Assembly (NCBI GenBank): GCA_016705365.1
Contig: JADIYI010000005.1
Span: 412,412-476,411, forward strand
Source of the DNA: Gammaproteobacteria bacterium
Lineage (GTDB): Bacteria; Pseudomonadota; Gammaproteobacteria; Pseudomonadales; UBA5518
Direction of reading: 5' to 3'
DNA length: 64,000 bases
Shown in pieces: positions 1-8,483 of the stretch. The notes under the pieces are model-generated. The model did not search any database. It worked only from the letters and a program-made list of their open reading frames with translations, and was not told the origin of the DNA. The number at the start of each line of letters is the position of its first letter. Position 1 is the first letter of the stretch. Both the position numbers and the translations under genes were made by a program.

Positions 1-1
1 G

Positions 2-475
2 CGCCTCGACGAGGCCGAGAAATCCTATCGCGAGGCGTTGGTGCTGGAGCCCGCGCTGGTGCCGGCGTGGCTCAATCTGGCGGATCTCTACCGGGCGCGC
101 GGAAACGAGGCGCAGGCCGGCGAGGCGATCGCCCGTGCGCTGGCAGTCGCGCCGGAAGCAGCCTCGGTACACCATGCGCTTGGCCTGCACCTGGTACGTG
201 CCGGGCAGCAGGCGAGGGCGCTGGAGGAACTGGCGCGGGCGCAATCACTGGCGCCCGATGATGCCCGCTATGGTTATGTGCTGGCGGTCGCGCTGCACTC
301 CGCGGGGCGTGGCAGCGAGGCGATCGATGTCGCACGCGAAGCGAGCCGGCGCAATCCCGTCGATGCGTCGCTGCTGCAGTTGCTGGCCTCGCTGTACCGC
401 GACCAGGGAAAATTGCCGGAGGCTGGCGCCGCAATGCGCCAGCTCGGCGAACTGAACGCCGCGCTCGCGAAGTAG
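2..475 (+). CDS. TPR-repeat protein, 3' end only
   Basis: The reading frame is open from the first base, so the start lies outside the window. The visible 157 residues are helical repeats with the tetratricopeptide pattern (for example LDEAEKSYREAL, GNEAQAGEAIARALAVAP, GSEAIDVAREASRRNP), about four to five repeats of 34 residues. TPR proteins are protein-interaction scaffolds. No catalytic domain is visible, so the partner is unknown. It ends in LNAALAK and TAG. The C-terminal position of the repeats resembles TPR lipoproteins and cytochrome-biogenesis-type proteins, but the missing N-terminus prevents a finer call. Confidence 0.8.
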   Translation, partial: RLDEAEKSYREALVLEPALVPAWLNLADLYRARGNEAQAGEAIARALAVAPEAASVHHALGLHLVRAGQQARALEELARAQSLAPDDARYGYVLAVALHSAGRGSEAIDVAREASRRNPVDASLLQLLASLYRDQGKLPEAGAAMRQLGELNAALAK

Positions 476-639
476 CGATGGCGCGTCGGCAGTGTTTTTT
501 TGTTTGCGGCTTGCAATTTCCCGCGCTCGCGTCAATGATTGATGTGGACGTGTCACACAGGAGCAACAACACCCAGCCAGGCTATCCAGACATCAGTGCA
601 ATACCAGATCTTCTCCCATATCGATGAGGTTCCCAACCT

Positions 640-1446
640 ATGCCGAAGAGATCCCAAGCACGACGCAAGGCCTACCAGCGACAAAACCACGAAGACAGGA
701 GTTTCAGAGACAAGAAAACCCGAACCGGGCGACGACAGGACACGAACAGTGCAGTGGTTGTCGATCTGAACGCCCGAACCCACAACCTCTACACCGCCTA
801 CGCCGCCCCCCGAGTCCCGGTTCCGCTCGAAGCCCGCACACCCTCCCAGAAACGCTATATCTCCGCCATCCGCGAACACAACCTGACTTTCGGTATCGGC
901 CCCGCCGGCACCGGCAAGAGCTATTGTGCCGGCGCGCTCGCGGCGCAAGCGCTCGAGGGAGGTCATGTGGACCGCATCATCCTGACGCGTCCCGCGGTGG
1001 AGGCCGGCGAGCAACTCGGTTTCCTGCCGGGTGACATCAACGAGAAGTTTTCACCCTACATCGATGCATTTCGCGACATTCTCAACGAGCGGCTTGGCGC
1101 CGGTACCGTCGATTATTGCCTGCGGCACGGGCGCATCGTGGCCTCACCGCTGGCCTATATGCGTGGCAAGACTTTCGATTCACGGACTTTCGTGGTGCTC
1201 GACGAGGCGCAGAACACCACGCCTGCGCAGATGAAGATGTTCCTCACGCGTATCGGCGAGGACAGCAAGGTGGTGGTCAACGGAGACATTCGCCAGAGCG
1301 ATATCCGCGGCGCCAACGGGCTTGCCGACGCGGTCATGCGCCTCGGTGGCCTGTCCGGCGTGTATGTGCACCGTTTCGAGCGTGCGGACATCGTGCGCAG
1401 CGGACTGGTGCGTGAAATCATCGATCGCTACGAGCCCGAAGACTAG
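640..1446 (+). CDS. PhoH family P-loop ATPase
   Basis: 268 residues. A basic N-terminus (about 35 residues) precedes the PhoH ATPase domain. Walker A is GPAGTGKS at residues 87-94, and the Walker B region is VVLDEAQN near residue 185. LTRPAVEAGEQLGFLPG and NGDIRQSDI are also typical of the family. PhoH-type proteins are cytoplasmic ATPases linked to RNA metabolism and phosphate stress, and their exact role is unsettled. The ATG at 640 follows a GAGG stretch. The gene stands alone and converges with the MFS gene across a strong hairpin. Confidence 0.9.
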   Translation: MPKRSQARRKAYQRQNHEDRSFRDKKTRTGRRQDTNSAVVVDLNARTHNLYTAYAAPRVPVPLEARTPSQKRYISAIREHNLTFGIGPAGTGKSYCAGALAAQALEGGHVDRIILTRPAVEAGEQLGFLPGDINEKFSPYIDAFRDILNERLGAGTVDYCLRHGRIVASPLAYMRGKTFDSRTFVVLDEAQNTTPAQMKMFLTRIGEDSKVVVNGDIRQSDIRGANGLADAVMRLGGLSGVYVHRFERADIVRSGLVREIIDRYEPED

Positions 1447-1473
1447 ACTCCGCCTTCGTGCTCCGAGGATGGA

Positions 1474-1501
1474 ACGCAGCGTGCCCGGGCGCACGCTGCG
1501 T
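1474..1501. terminator. Hairpin between convergent genes (candidate bidirectional terminator)
   Basis: Perfect 11-bp stem ACGCAGCGTGC / GCACGCTGCGT with a 6-base loop CCGGGC, lying between the convergent phoH (ends 1446) and MFS (ends 1563) genes. There is no long T run on either side, so function as an intrinsic terminator is inferred from stem strength and position. Confidence 0.5.
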
Positions 1502-1562
1502 CTCCCGGAAAAATCACCTCGGATCCGCCACCCTCGCTGCGCGCGATCATGAATAATCCCGG

Positions 1563-2768
1563 CTAATCGGTGTGCAGGTGCTGGTGCACGCGGAACACCA
1601 GTACGCTGGTCGGAATCATGATCAGCGTGGTCAGCACATACGGGTAATGAGGATCGAGCTGGTACAACGCCGTGCCGGCGATCGGACCGAGGATGAATCC
1701 CAGCGCCGGGATCGCAGTGACGATGCCCGCGGCGGCACCCTGCTCGCGCGCGCTTACGGCCAGTGAAGTGGCGGCGCTGAAGCCCGGACCGCACAGACCC
1801 ATACCAAGGCCCATCATCGCCATGGCGATAAAGAACGCGGGCAGCGTCGCGCTCCAGATCAATCCGGCGAATGCGCACAACAACAGCGGCAAGCCGATGC
1901 GCAGCAAAATCATCGGTGCGAACTTGAGCTGCTGAACCAGGGCCACTTGTGCAAACAACGAGGCTGTTGCGGATACCATCATGGTGTAGCCATAAGTCTG
2001 TGCGGTGGCACGGGTGTCGAGCACCAGCGTGTCCTGGATGCGGAAGGCGAGCGTCTGCTGCACGATCGAAAAACCCGTGAACACGGCGAGACTCAGCGCA
2101 AGATAGGGCAGTATGCGGCGATCACGCATATGCAGCTTGCCGCTGTGGTGCGCCATCGGCGGGAGTGCGGCCCGGTCATTGAGCAGTCGTTGGACCAGCA
2201 ATGCCGCGGCGGCAGTCGCGAGTGCGGCGAACACCAGTGGCAGCAGCAGGCTCAGAGCCGCCAAGGTGCCGGCAACAGCCGGGCCGAGTATCGAGCCGAC
2301 ATTGCTCGAGGCACTGAGCCGCCCCATGCCGGCGGCGCGTGTTTCAGGCGTGGTGATATCGGCGATGTACGCCGCGGTTCCGGGGGCGGTACCTGACATC
2401 ATGGTCGACTGGATCATGCGGGTGCCGACGATCAGGCCATAGAGCAGCGTGCCACCCAGTACGCCGGCCATGCCGAGACCAAACAGGACGGCGAAAACCA
2501 GGGTGCCGATCGTGTACCCCCACAAGCCGATCAAGATCACTTGTTTGCGACCCGAGCGATCGCTCAGCCGGCCCCACATCCGGCTGCTGATGAAGAATAC
2601 CAGCGAGGACAGCGAGATGATCGCGCCGATGGCAACCTCCTGAAGACCGATCTCGCGCCCCAGCGAGGGCAGGATCGCCATCACGATGCTTTGCCCCATG
2701 CCGTGCGCGAATACGCCGGCATAGGGGACCATATCGCGCAACCGGTTGCTGGCTCGTGCCCGTCTCAT
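1563..2768 (-). CDS. MFS transporter
   Basis: 401 residues with about 12 hydrophobic segments typical of a drug/H+ antiporter-type major facilitator. The loop 2-3 signature reads RMWGRLSDRSGRKQVIL. The frame is open much further upstream, but ATG at 2768 is chosen because the hydrophobic protein starts there (MRRARASNRL) and because it overlaps the stop of the upstream FAD oxidoreductase by 4 bp (ATGA), a sign of translational coupling. The substrate is not evident. The coupled amine-oxidase-like enzyme suggests a small amine or amino acid, which is inference. Confidence 0.88.
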   Translation of the reverse strand: MRRARASNRLRDMVPYAGVFAHGMGQSIVMAILPSLGREIGLQEVAIGAIISLSSLVFFISSRMWGRLSDRSGRKQVILIGLWGYTIGTLVFAVLFGLGMAGVLGGTLLYGLIVGTRMIQSTMMSGTAPGTAAYIADITTPETRAAGMGRLSASSNVGSILGPAVAGTLAALSLLLPLVFAALATAAAALLVQRLLNDRAALPPMAHHSGKLHMRDRRILPYLALSLAVFTGFSIVQQTLAFRIQDTLVLDTRATAQTYGYTMMVSATASLFAQVALVQQLKFAPMILLRIGLPLLLCAFAGLIWSATLPAFFIAMAMMGLGMGLCGPGFSAATSLAVSAREQGAAAGIVTAIPALGFILGPIAGTALYQLDPHYPYVLTTLIMIPTSVLVFRVHQHLHTD

Positions 2769-4081
2769 CGGCGGTCCTGCCAGCGAAACCACGCGAGTGC
2801 GCCGCGCAGATACCACAGCCGCAGGCTGGCCAGCGGAATTCCGGGTGCCGGGCCGCGCATGACCAGGGGAATATCGCCGGACGTGCATACGCCCGCGGCA
2901 AGCCGTGCCAGCAGGCGGCCGGTCCACGGCGCCGCCGCGACGCCGTTGCCATGATAAGCCAGCCCATAGAGCACGCTGCCAGCCGCGTCGAGCGCGCCTA
3001 GCGCCGGGGTGCCGTTGGCGGTCATGCACACGAAGCCACGCCAGTAGTGGCTGATCGGCACCTCGCGCCAGGCCGGGAACACCTCGCCCAGGCGCCGTGT
3101 CATCCAGGCGCGCATCCGCGCGGCGTCCGCGGGCGAACCGGTGGTATCGCCGCGCGCACCAAACAGGAATCGTCGGTCCGCGAGCAAGCGGTAGTAGAAC
3201 AGCAGCCGTCGGGTATTCGAGCAGGGCATCTCGGTATGCCACTTCTGCTCGGTGAGTTCCTGCGGGCTCAACGGACGGGTGGTGATGATGTTGGAAATCA
3301 CCGGCACGGTTCGCCCGGCCAGTCCCGGCACCAGTGGTTCCGGCGTGTAGCCATTGGTCGCGACGATCACCTTGCGGCAACTCACCGAGCCGTGCGCGGT
3401 GCGCAGCCGGTGGCGATTTCCTTCCCGATGCCAGTCGGTGACGGCGCTCGCTCCATGACATTCGGCGCCGTGGCGGGCGGCCGCGCGGGCGAGCCCACGC
3501 ACCAGCGCCAGCGGATTGAGACCAAAGCCGGCACCCACGTGCAGGGCCCCGAACTGCTCGCTCGAATCGTGGACCGTGGCGGCGAATTCCTCGCGCCCGA
3601 TGGTGCGGGCCGGAATTCCGAAACGGGTGCCGAGTGTGCGCGCGTAATCGCGCAACTCGGCCAGCCGGCCAGGAAGGTGGGCAACTTCGTACAGGCCATC
3701 ACCCTGCGGAGAAAAATCGATGGCCTCGGTTTCGCCGAGTTCGCTTACCAGTTCGATGGCTTGCAATTGACTGCGCACGAATTCCAGTGTCGCGGCCTCG
3801 CCGTAGCGCTGGCCCATCTGTTCCAGCGACAGCGTGGACGGGTACAGGCAGCAGAATCCCCCGTTGCGTCCCGAGGCACCCCAGCCGGGCTCGCCGGCCT
3901 CGAGCACCCGCACGCTGAGCGCATGGTCGCGCGCGAGGTGCAGTGCCGCCGACAATCCGGTGAAGCCGCCACCGATGACCGCGACATCGCATTGCACGTC
4001 CTCGCGGAGCGGTGGCGCTTCTTTGGCGGGTGCGCACATAGCCTGCCAGCAGCTGGGAGCAGGGGTGTCGAAGTGGTACAT
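2765..4081 (-). CDS. FAD-dependent amine/amino-acid oxidoreductase (DAO family)
   Basis: 438 residues. The dinucleotide-binding motif DVAVIGGGFTGLSAALHLA is near residues 33-51, and a second glycine-rich stretch WGASGRNGGFC follows. This resembles gamma-glutamylputrescine oxidase (PuuB/OrdL) and related D-amino-acid-oxidase-fold enzymes that oxidise an amine carbon with FAD. The C-terminal GLAYHGNGVAAAPWTGRLLA is also typical of DAO enzymes. ATG at 4081 was chosen over an upstream in-frame extension that shows no family similarity. It is coupled to the downstream MFS gene (ATGA). The physiological substrate is not deducible. Confidence 0.85.
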   Translation of the reverse strand: MYHFDTPAPSCWQAMCAPAKEAPPLREDVQCDVAVIGGGFTGLSAALHLARDHALSVRVLEAGEPGWGASGRNGGFCCLYPSTLSLEQMGQRYGEAATLEFVRSQLQAIELVSELGETEAIDFSPQGDGLYEVAHLPGRLAELRDYARTLGTRFGIPARTIGREEFAATVHDSSEQFGALHVGAGFGLNPLALVRGLARAAARHGAECHGASAVTDWHREGNRHRLRTAHGSVSCRKVIVATNGYTPEPLVPGLAGRTVPVISNIITTRPLSPQELTEQKWHTEMPCSNTRRLLFYYRLLADRRFLFGARGDTTGSPADAARMRAWMTRRLGEVFPAWREVPISHYWRGFVCMTANGTPALGALDAAGSVLYGLAYHGNGVAAAPWTGRLLARLAAGVCTSGDIPLVMRGPAPGIPLASLRLWYLRGALAWFRWQDRR

Positions 4082-4233
4082 CGCGGAGTGGTAAAGGGAC
4101 ACGGATCGATACCAGGTGCATGGCGCGAGGGAACGATGGTAACGGGACGATTGGCCTGCGGCACCAAAAGCGGCAGAATTGCCTTGGTATGGCTGGAGGC
4201 CAGGTCCGGAAATAACCATATGCGAGTTGGTTA

Positions 4234-4262
4234 TTGGGCAGCGGGGATGCTTTTTTTATAAT
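4234..4262 (+). promoter_or_regulatory. Candidate sigma70 promoter of the cysH-like gene
   Basis: A perfect -10 hexamer TATAAT lies at 4257-4262 after a run of T. A weak -35 (TTGGGC) sits 17 bp upstream at 4234-4239. The gene start at 4294 lies about 25 bases past the expected transcription start. Confidence 0.45.
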
Positions 4263-4293
4263 GCGGCGTACTCCGGATCATCGGTAATCTGCA

Positions 4294-4947
4294 ATGGGCC
4301 TGACCGCCATCAAGGAAACGATCGTTGCCATGGACCTGGACCGCGTCAACCGGGAGCTTGCCGGGCGTTCGCCGCAGGACGTCGTGCGCTGGGCACTGGG
4401 ACTCGGCATGCGCCCGTTCATGAGCACCAGCTTCGGCCCCAATTCCGCCGCCCTGCTGCACATGGTGAGCGAGATCGATCGCTCGGTGCCGGTGGTCTGG
4501 GTGGATACCGGCTACAACCTGCGCGATACCTATATCGTGGCGGAAAAGCTCATGACGACGCTGCCGCTGAACATGCAGATCTATACGCCGCGGATGACCG
4601 CGGAGCGCTGGAACAAGGTCTATGGCGGAGTACCGCTGGACGATCCGGAACTGCATGCGCAGTTCACCCGCGCGATCAAGCTCGAACCCTTCGAGCGGGC
4701 ATTGGCCGAACTGCGCCCGGAGCTGTGGCTGAGCGGCATACGCCGCGGTGACACGGAGTTCCGCAGCACGCTGGATATCGTGTCATGGGATGCGCGGGGA
4801 TTGTTGCGGGTGGCACCGATTTTCGACTGGAGCGACGAGGCCCTGGCCGCTTACGTCGACAGCCACGGTTTGCCGAGCTGCAAGCACTACTCGGATCCGA
4901 CCAAGCCGCTCGACAATTCGGAGTGCGGAATCAACACCGGACTTTGA
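4294..4947 (+). CDS. cysH: Phosphoadenosine phosphosulfate reductase family protein (CysH-like)
   Basis: 217 residues. PP-loop-type sulfotransfer/reductase fold: MSTSFGPNSAALLHM near residues 34-48, VVWVDTGYNLRDTY near 67-80, and the ending SECGINTGL. Assimilatory PAPS/APS reductases reduce activated sulfate to sulfite with a C-terminal catalytic Cys in ECG(I/L)H. Here the Cys is kept but the following residue is Asn. The paired cysteines that bind an iron-sulfur cluster in APS-type enzymes are absent. Internal ATG at 4330 is an alternative start. It stands alone, without cysI or cysD neighbours, so whether it is the main assimilatory enzyme is uncertain. Confidence 0.78.
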   Translation: MGLTAIKETIVAMDLDRVNRELAGRSPQDVVRWALGLGMRPFMSTSFGPNSAALLHMVSEIDRSVPVVWVDTGYNLRDTYIVAEKLMTTLPLNMQIYTPRMTAERWNKVYGGVPLDDPELHAQFTRAIKLEPFERALAELRPELWLSGIRRGDTEFRSTLDIVSWDARGLLRVAPIFDWSDEALAAYVDSHGLPSCKHYSDPTKPLDNSECGINTGL

Positions 4948-4961
4948 TCCGGGCCGGCGGT

Positions 4962-5354
4962 TCAGCGCTTCCTTGCCGCGCGCGGTGGCTTGATGCGGAT
5001 CACCTCGCGCTCGTTGATCTTGCCGCCGAGACGCGAGAAAAAATCCAGGGTGTGCATCTGCCAGCCGTATTTCTCGCGCAACGCGCGGTAGGCGGCATCG
5101 CGTTCCGGCCCCTCGCTCACCAGGCGCGCCTCGGCGTCGCTCCACTCGCCGAGCAGCTTGCCGCGCATATCGCAGGGCGCGACGCGAGCCTTCGAGGAGT
5201 TGCGCAGACGTTTGACCTTGCCCACGTTGCCGGCAGAAAAAACGTAGTAGCTGCCATTGCGCTCGGCGAACCAGACCGGTGTCGCCACGGATTCACCGTT
5301 CCTGCGGAAGGTCGCAAGATTGAGATAACGCGCGTTGTTCAGGGCTTTGATCAT
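4962..5354 (-). CDS. PPOX-class (pyridoxamine 5'-phosphate oxidase fold) flavin/F420-type oxidoreductase
   Basis: 130 residues beginning MIKALNNARYLNLATFRRNG. The pattern of the split-barrel PPOX family is visible: ATPVWFAERNGSYYVFS, then GKVKRLRNSSKARVAPCDMRGK. Such small proteins bind FMN, F420 or haem-like cofactors, and the ligand cannot be told from sequence. ATG at 5354 was preferred to an upstream GTG-type extension because family similarity begins there. It converges with the cysH-like gene, 14 bases apart. Confidence 0.75.
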   Translation of the reverse strand: MIKALNNARYLNLATFRRNGESVATPVWFAERNGSYYVFSAGNVGKVKRLRNSSKARVAPCDMRGKLLGEWSDAEARLVSEGPERDAAYRALREKYGWQMHTLDFFSRLGGKINEREVIRIKPPRAARKR

Positions 5355-5482
5355 CGATGCGACTCCGCTCGCGGGAAGCGGCATGGTAAGCGAGCATGCC
5401 GCCCCGCACAATCAGCACCGCGAACGTTTACGGGAAGTCGGTATCGATCGGGTTGCCTGGACTGTTGCAGCCGGGGGAATCT

Positions 5483-6394
5483 TCAGCCCTGCCCCCAGCG
5501 GTGGCCCCAGTGACTGGTGCGCGCGCTCGTGGTGGGCAGATAGTTTTTCCAGTCGATCTGGACCCCGTCGAAACCGTATTCGAGGGCGAAGCCCGCCGGC
5601 GTTTCGACATAAATCGAAACCATGCGATCGTTGGTGTGACGTCCGAGGCCGGTGATCACGCGTACCTGTTCGGAGTGCACCCGGTCCATCATGCGCCCCA
5701 GCGTGTCGAGGTCCGGCACCTCGACCATCAGGTGCACCAGATCACCCGGGTGCGGGTTGCTGTCCTGGAACAGCGCCAGGCTGTGGTGGCGGGGATTGTT
5801 GCAGTGCAGGAAATGCAGACCCTGTCCCGGGTCCTGCGGATCGGGCGCAAAATGCAGGTGCATGTAATCGGTCTGGCCAAAGCCCATAGTCTCGGTAAAA
5901 AAGCCATGCGAGGCCTGCAGGTCCGGAGTTGCCGCGGCGAGGTGGCCGAGCCCCATGCAGCCGTGGTAGCCCGTCACGAAAGCGCTGACACCGACCGGCG
6001 AGATCAACGGCAGGTAATCGAGCTCCATGTGGTAGAAGATCTCGCACCGCAAGCCCCCGGGTGCGGTGAATGAAATCAGGTCGTGGACCTTGCGGGCGGC
6101 TGCGGTGGCCGGAGCGGCGCGTTCCCAGGCAATTCCGGCGGCATCGAGTTCAGCCATCGCATGCGACAACTCGCGGGCCCCGGCGACTTCCCATCCGGCG
6201 CACGCAAAGCGATCCTGCTTGCCGTGCTCGATGCGCATGCGGTAACAGTATTCATCCATCTTGAGATACAGCACGCCGTCTTCGGCAATCGACGGTGCCA
6301 CCATCATGCCGAGCACGCGGGTCGCGAAATGCTTCCATTTCGCGAGGTCCGTGGACTCGATCACCACATAGCCAAGCGCTCTTGTATCGATCAT
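5483..6394 (-). CDS. Type I extradiol ring-cleavage dioxygenase (VOC superfamily, BphC-like)
   Basis: 303 residues with two vicinal-oxygen-chelate modules, as in 2,3-dihydroxybiphenyl 1,2-dioxygenases. The first opens RALGYVVIESTDLAKWKHF. The catalytic second module has GCMGLGHLAAATPDL (first His), GDLVHLMVEVPDL (second His) and AGFALEYGFDG (Glu), the 2-His-1-Glu iron site. These enzymes open catechol-type rings during aromatic or steroid breakdown. No other catabolic gene is nearby, so the substrate is unknown. ATG at 6394 was chosen because the domain begins immediately after it. Confidence 0.85.
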   Translation of the reverse strand: MIDTRALGYVVIESTDLAKWKHFATRVLGMMVAPSIAEDGVLYLKMDEYCYRMRIEHGKQDRFACAGWEVAGARELSHAMAELDAAGIAWERAAPATAAARKVHDLISFTAPGGLRCEIFYHMELDYLPLISPVGVSAFVTGYHGCMGLGHLAAATPDLQASHGFFTETMGFGQTDYMHLHFAPDPQDPGQGLHFLHCNNPRHHSLALFQDSNPHPGDLVHLMVEVPDLDTLGRMMDRVHSEQVRVITGLGRHTNDRMVSIYVETPAGFALEYGFDGVQIDWKNYLPTTSARTSHWGHRWGQG

Positions 6395-6399
6395 AACGA

Positions 6400-6618
6400 T
6401 TACCGTGGCGCCTGAAGCGTCACGTGCTCCTTGTGTTTGACGAGTTCCTCTCCGGCATCGGCAATATCGAGACGGAACCGACGGTACCATTGGTGCCGCA
6501 TGTTCACCGGGCCATTACCATCGCACACTATCGGTTTGCCGTAAACGCTGCCCGTCAGGCAGGTGAATTCCGTGCTCTGGCAGAGCGCATGCCAGCTGCG
6601 CGCATAGCCATCGGGCAA
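6400..6618 (-). CDS. Small hypothetical protein, start uncertain
   Basis: About 72 residues if the TTG at 6618 is used. The frame is open further upstream into cmoB but has no convincing start. The composition (three Cys, many Trp and Arg; HALCQSTEFTCLTGSVYGKP) looks protein-like rather than a random shadow, and it fills the gap between cmoB and the dioxygenase on the same strand. No family was recognised. It could equally be the tail of a gene whose start is hidden by a sequence error. Confidence 0.3.
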   Translation of the reverse strand: MPDGYARSWHALCQSTEFTCLTGSVYGKPIVCDGNGPVNMRHQWYRRFRLDIADAGEELVKHKEHVTLQAPR

Positions 6619-6632
6619 CGTCTCGGCGCTGC

Positions 6633-7613
6633 TCAGCCACCGGGTCTGTACGCGAGGAATAGCGCCCTTCGCGGTGCCGGATAGCCTTCGACGGTGAGTT
6701 CGGGGCGTTGCGGGTCGAGAAAATCCGCAAGCGACTCGAAGCGCATCCATGGCGTGGCGCGCTGCTCGTCGGGGCCGGTGGCACGTTCGTCGATCAGACG
6801 CGCAGCATGGAACCCGGCGCGCCGGAGCCAGCGCAGCATCGCGGGGGCAGACGGAATGAACCAGACATTGCGCATTTTCGCGTAGCGCTCCTCCGGTATC
6901 AGCACCTGCTGGGCATCGCCGGGGATGACCAGGGTCTCGAGTACCAGTTCACCGCCGGGGCGCAACGCCTCGAGCAGCTCCGCGAGGTGTTCCAGTGGTG
7001 CCCGCCGGTGGTAGATGACGCCCATGGAGAATACCGTGTCGAAACAGCCCATGCGCGGCGGCAGATCTTCGCCGCGCAGCGGCAACAGGACCGCGGGCGG
7101 AGTGGGCATCATGTAGTGGCGCAGTGCCTGGAACTGGGCGAGGAAACGCAGCGTTGGATCCACGCCCAGCACGAATCGCGCTCCGGCGCCGAGCATGCGC
7201 CAGATGTAGTAGCCGTTGCCGCAGCCCACATCGAGCACCACGCGGCCTGCGAGCGGCGCGATGTGATCCTGCAGGCGGCACCATTTGCGATCCGAGCGCC
7301 ACTCGCTGTCGATGGTGACGCCGAACAGCGAGAACGGCCCCTTGCGCCATGGGTGCAGTGCCTGCAGCGCCGTCTCGAGCTGTGTACGTTGCGCGGCTGT
7401 CGCATCGCTCTCGAGCCCGATACGCACCACGTCCTGTGCGAGTTCGATGCGCGAGGGCCGCAGTTCGGGCAGGGCTGCGATGGCGGCCTCCCAGGCAGCG
7501 GCATCGCCGTGACGCGGCGCCGCGAGGCAGCGCTCGAGCAGCATGCACAGGGCCGGTCCCGCGCTGCCGAGCGGCGCCGAGCGAAGCACCTCGATATCGT
7601 CCGCGAGCTTCAT
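6633..7613 (-). CDS. cmoB: tRNA U34 carboxymethyltransferase CmoB
   Basis: 326 residues, close to the 323 of E. coli CmoB. It uses carboxy-S-adenosylmethionine to carboxymethylate 5-hydroxyuridine at tRNA position 34, giving the cmo5U wobble base. Seen: GPFSLFGVTIDSEWRSDRKW, then the SAM-type motif VLDVGCGNGYYIWRM near residues 126-140, then GCFDTVFSMGVIYHRRAPL. ATG at 7613 overlaps the cmoA stop (ATGA), so the pair is coupled with cmoA first. An upstream in-frame extension of 14 residues was rejected for that reason. Confidence 0.95.
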   Translation of the reverse strand: MKLADDIEVLRSAPLGSAGPALCMLLERCLAAPRHGDAAAWEAAIAALPELRPSRIELAQDVVRIGLESDATAAQRTQLETALQALHPWRKGPFSLFGVTIDSEWRSDRKWCRLQDHIAPLAGRVVLDVGCGNGYYIWRMLGAGARFVLGVDPTLRFLAQFQALRHYMMPTPPAVLLPLRGEDLPPRMGCFDTVFSMGVIYHRRAPLEHLAELLEALRPGGELVLETLVIPGDAQQVLIPEERYAKMRNVWFIPSAPAMLRWLRRAGFHAARLIDERATGPDEQRATPWMRFESLADFLDPQRPELTVEGYPAPRRALFLAYRPGG

Positions 7614-8353
7614 TTCAGGGCCAGCAGAGACACAAAGTTCAGGCATTGCAGCCATACCGTGACCCGGCTGAAACCGGCTGCCGCGAGGCGGCGTCTGTGG
7701 GTGTCGAGAGTCTCCGGCAGCAGCACGTTCTCGAGTGCCGCGCGCTTCTGCGCGATCTCCAGTTCGCTGTAACCCCGCATGTGCTTGAAGCCATGATGCA
7801 GCGTCTGCAGCAGCTCCTGCTCGCGCGGGTCATCGAACGCGATTTTTTCCGACAGGACCAGGCAGCCACCGGGATCGAGCGCCTCGGCCAGGCGTCCGAG
7901 CAGGGGTTCCCTTGCCTGCGGTGGGATGAACTGGAGGGTGAAATTCATCGTGATCAGCGCGGCCTCGCCAAACTCGCACTGCAACAGGTCCGCGCAGCGT
8001 ATATCCACCGGTATCGGGCAGGGATCCACCGCCACGATGGCACGGCAGCGCTCGACCATTGCGGGCGAATTGTCGATACCGACGACCCGCGATCCGGCGG
8101 GTGCATGGTGGCGGATACTGAGCGTTGAAGCGCCAAGCGAGCAGCCGAGGTCGTAACAGATCCGGCCCGGGCGGGCGTACTCGCGGGTTGCGACGGCGAT
8201 CATCTGCAGGGTGAGCGCGTAGCCTGGCACCGAGCGGGCAATCATGTCCGCGAACACCCCGGCAACCTCGGCGTCGAAATGAAATGCCCCGACCTGGTCG
8301 CGGGGCGCGGCATATACCGCGTCGCGCTCGGGTTGCGCGCTGGATTCCGTCAT
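7610..8353 (-). CDS. cmoA: Carboxy-S-adenosyl-L-methionine synthase CmoA
   Basis: 247 residues, identical in length to E. coli CmoA. It makes carboxy-SAM from SAM and prephenate for CmoB, the next gene. Seen: ICYDLGCSLGASTLSIRHH (SAM site), VVGIDNSPAMVERCR, and MNFTLQFIPPQAREPLL, all typical of CmoA. ATG at 8353 is supported by family length. The frame is open upstream but without similarity. The prephenate link matters because pheA and tyrA lie elsewhere in this window. Confidence 0.95.
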   Translation of the reverse strand: MTESSAQPERDAVYAAPRDQVGAFHFDAEVAGVFADMIARSVPGYALTLQMIAVATREYARPGRICYDLGCSLGASTLSIRHHAPAGSRVVGIDNSPAMVERCRAIVAVDPCPIPVDIRCADLLQCEFGEAALITMNFTLQFIPPQAREPLLGRLAEALDPGGCLVLSEKIAFDDPREQELLQTLHHGFKHMRGYSELEIAQKRAALENVLLPETLDTHRRRLAAAGFSRVTVWLQCLNFVSLLALK

Positions 8354-8483
8354 CGCATGTCTCCATCGGCTGGCACGCGCCCGATCACGCCCGGCGTCAT
8401 CGATCGGGTCAATCGCAAGCCTGATGGGCAGGCGCATTATAGTCCCGATGCGTTACATTATCGTGATAGAGCGCGAGGCGAAC

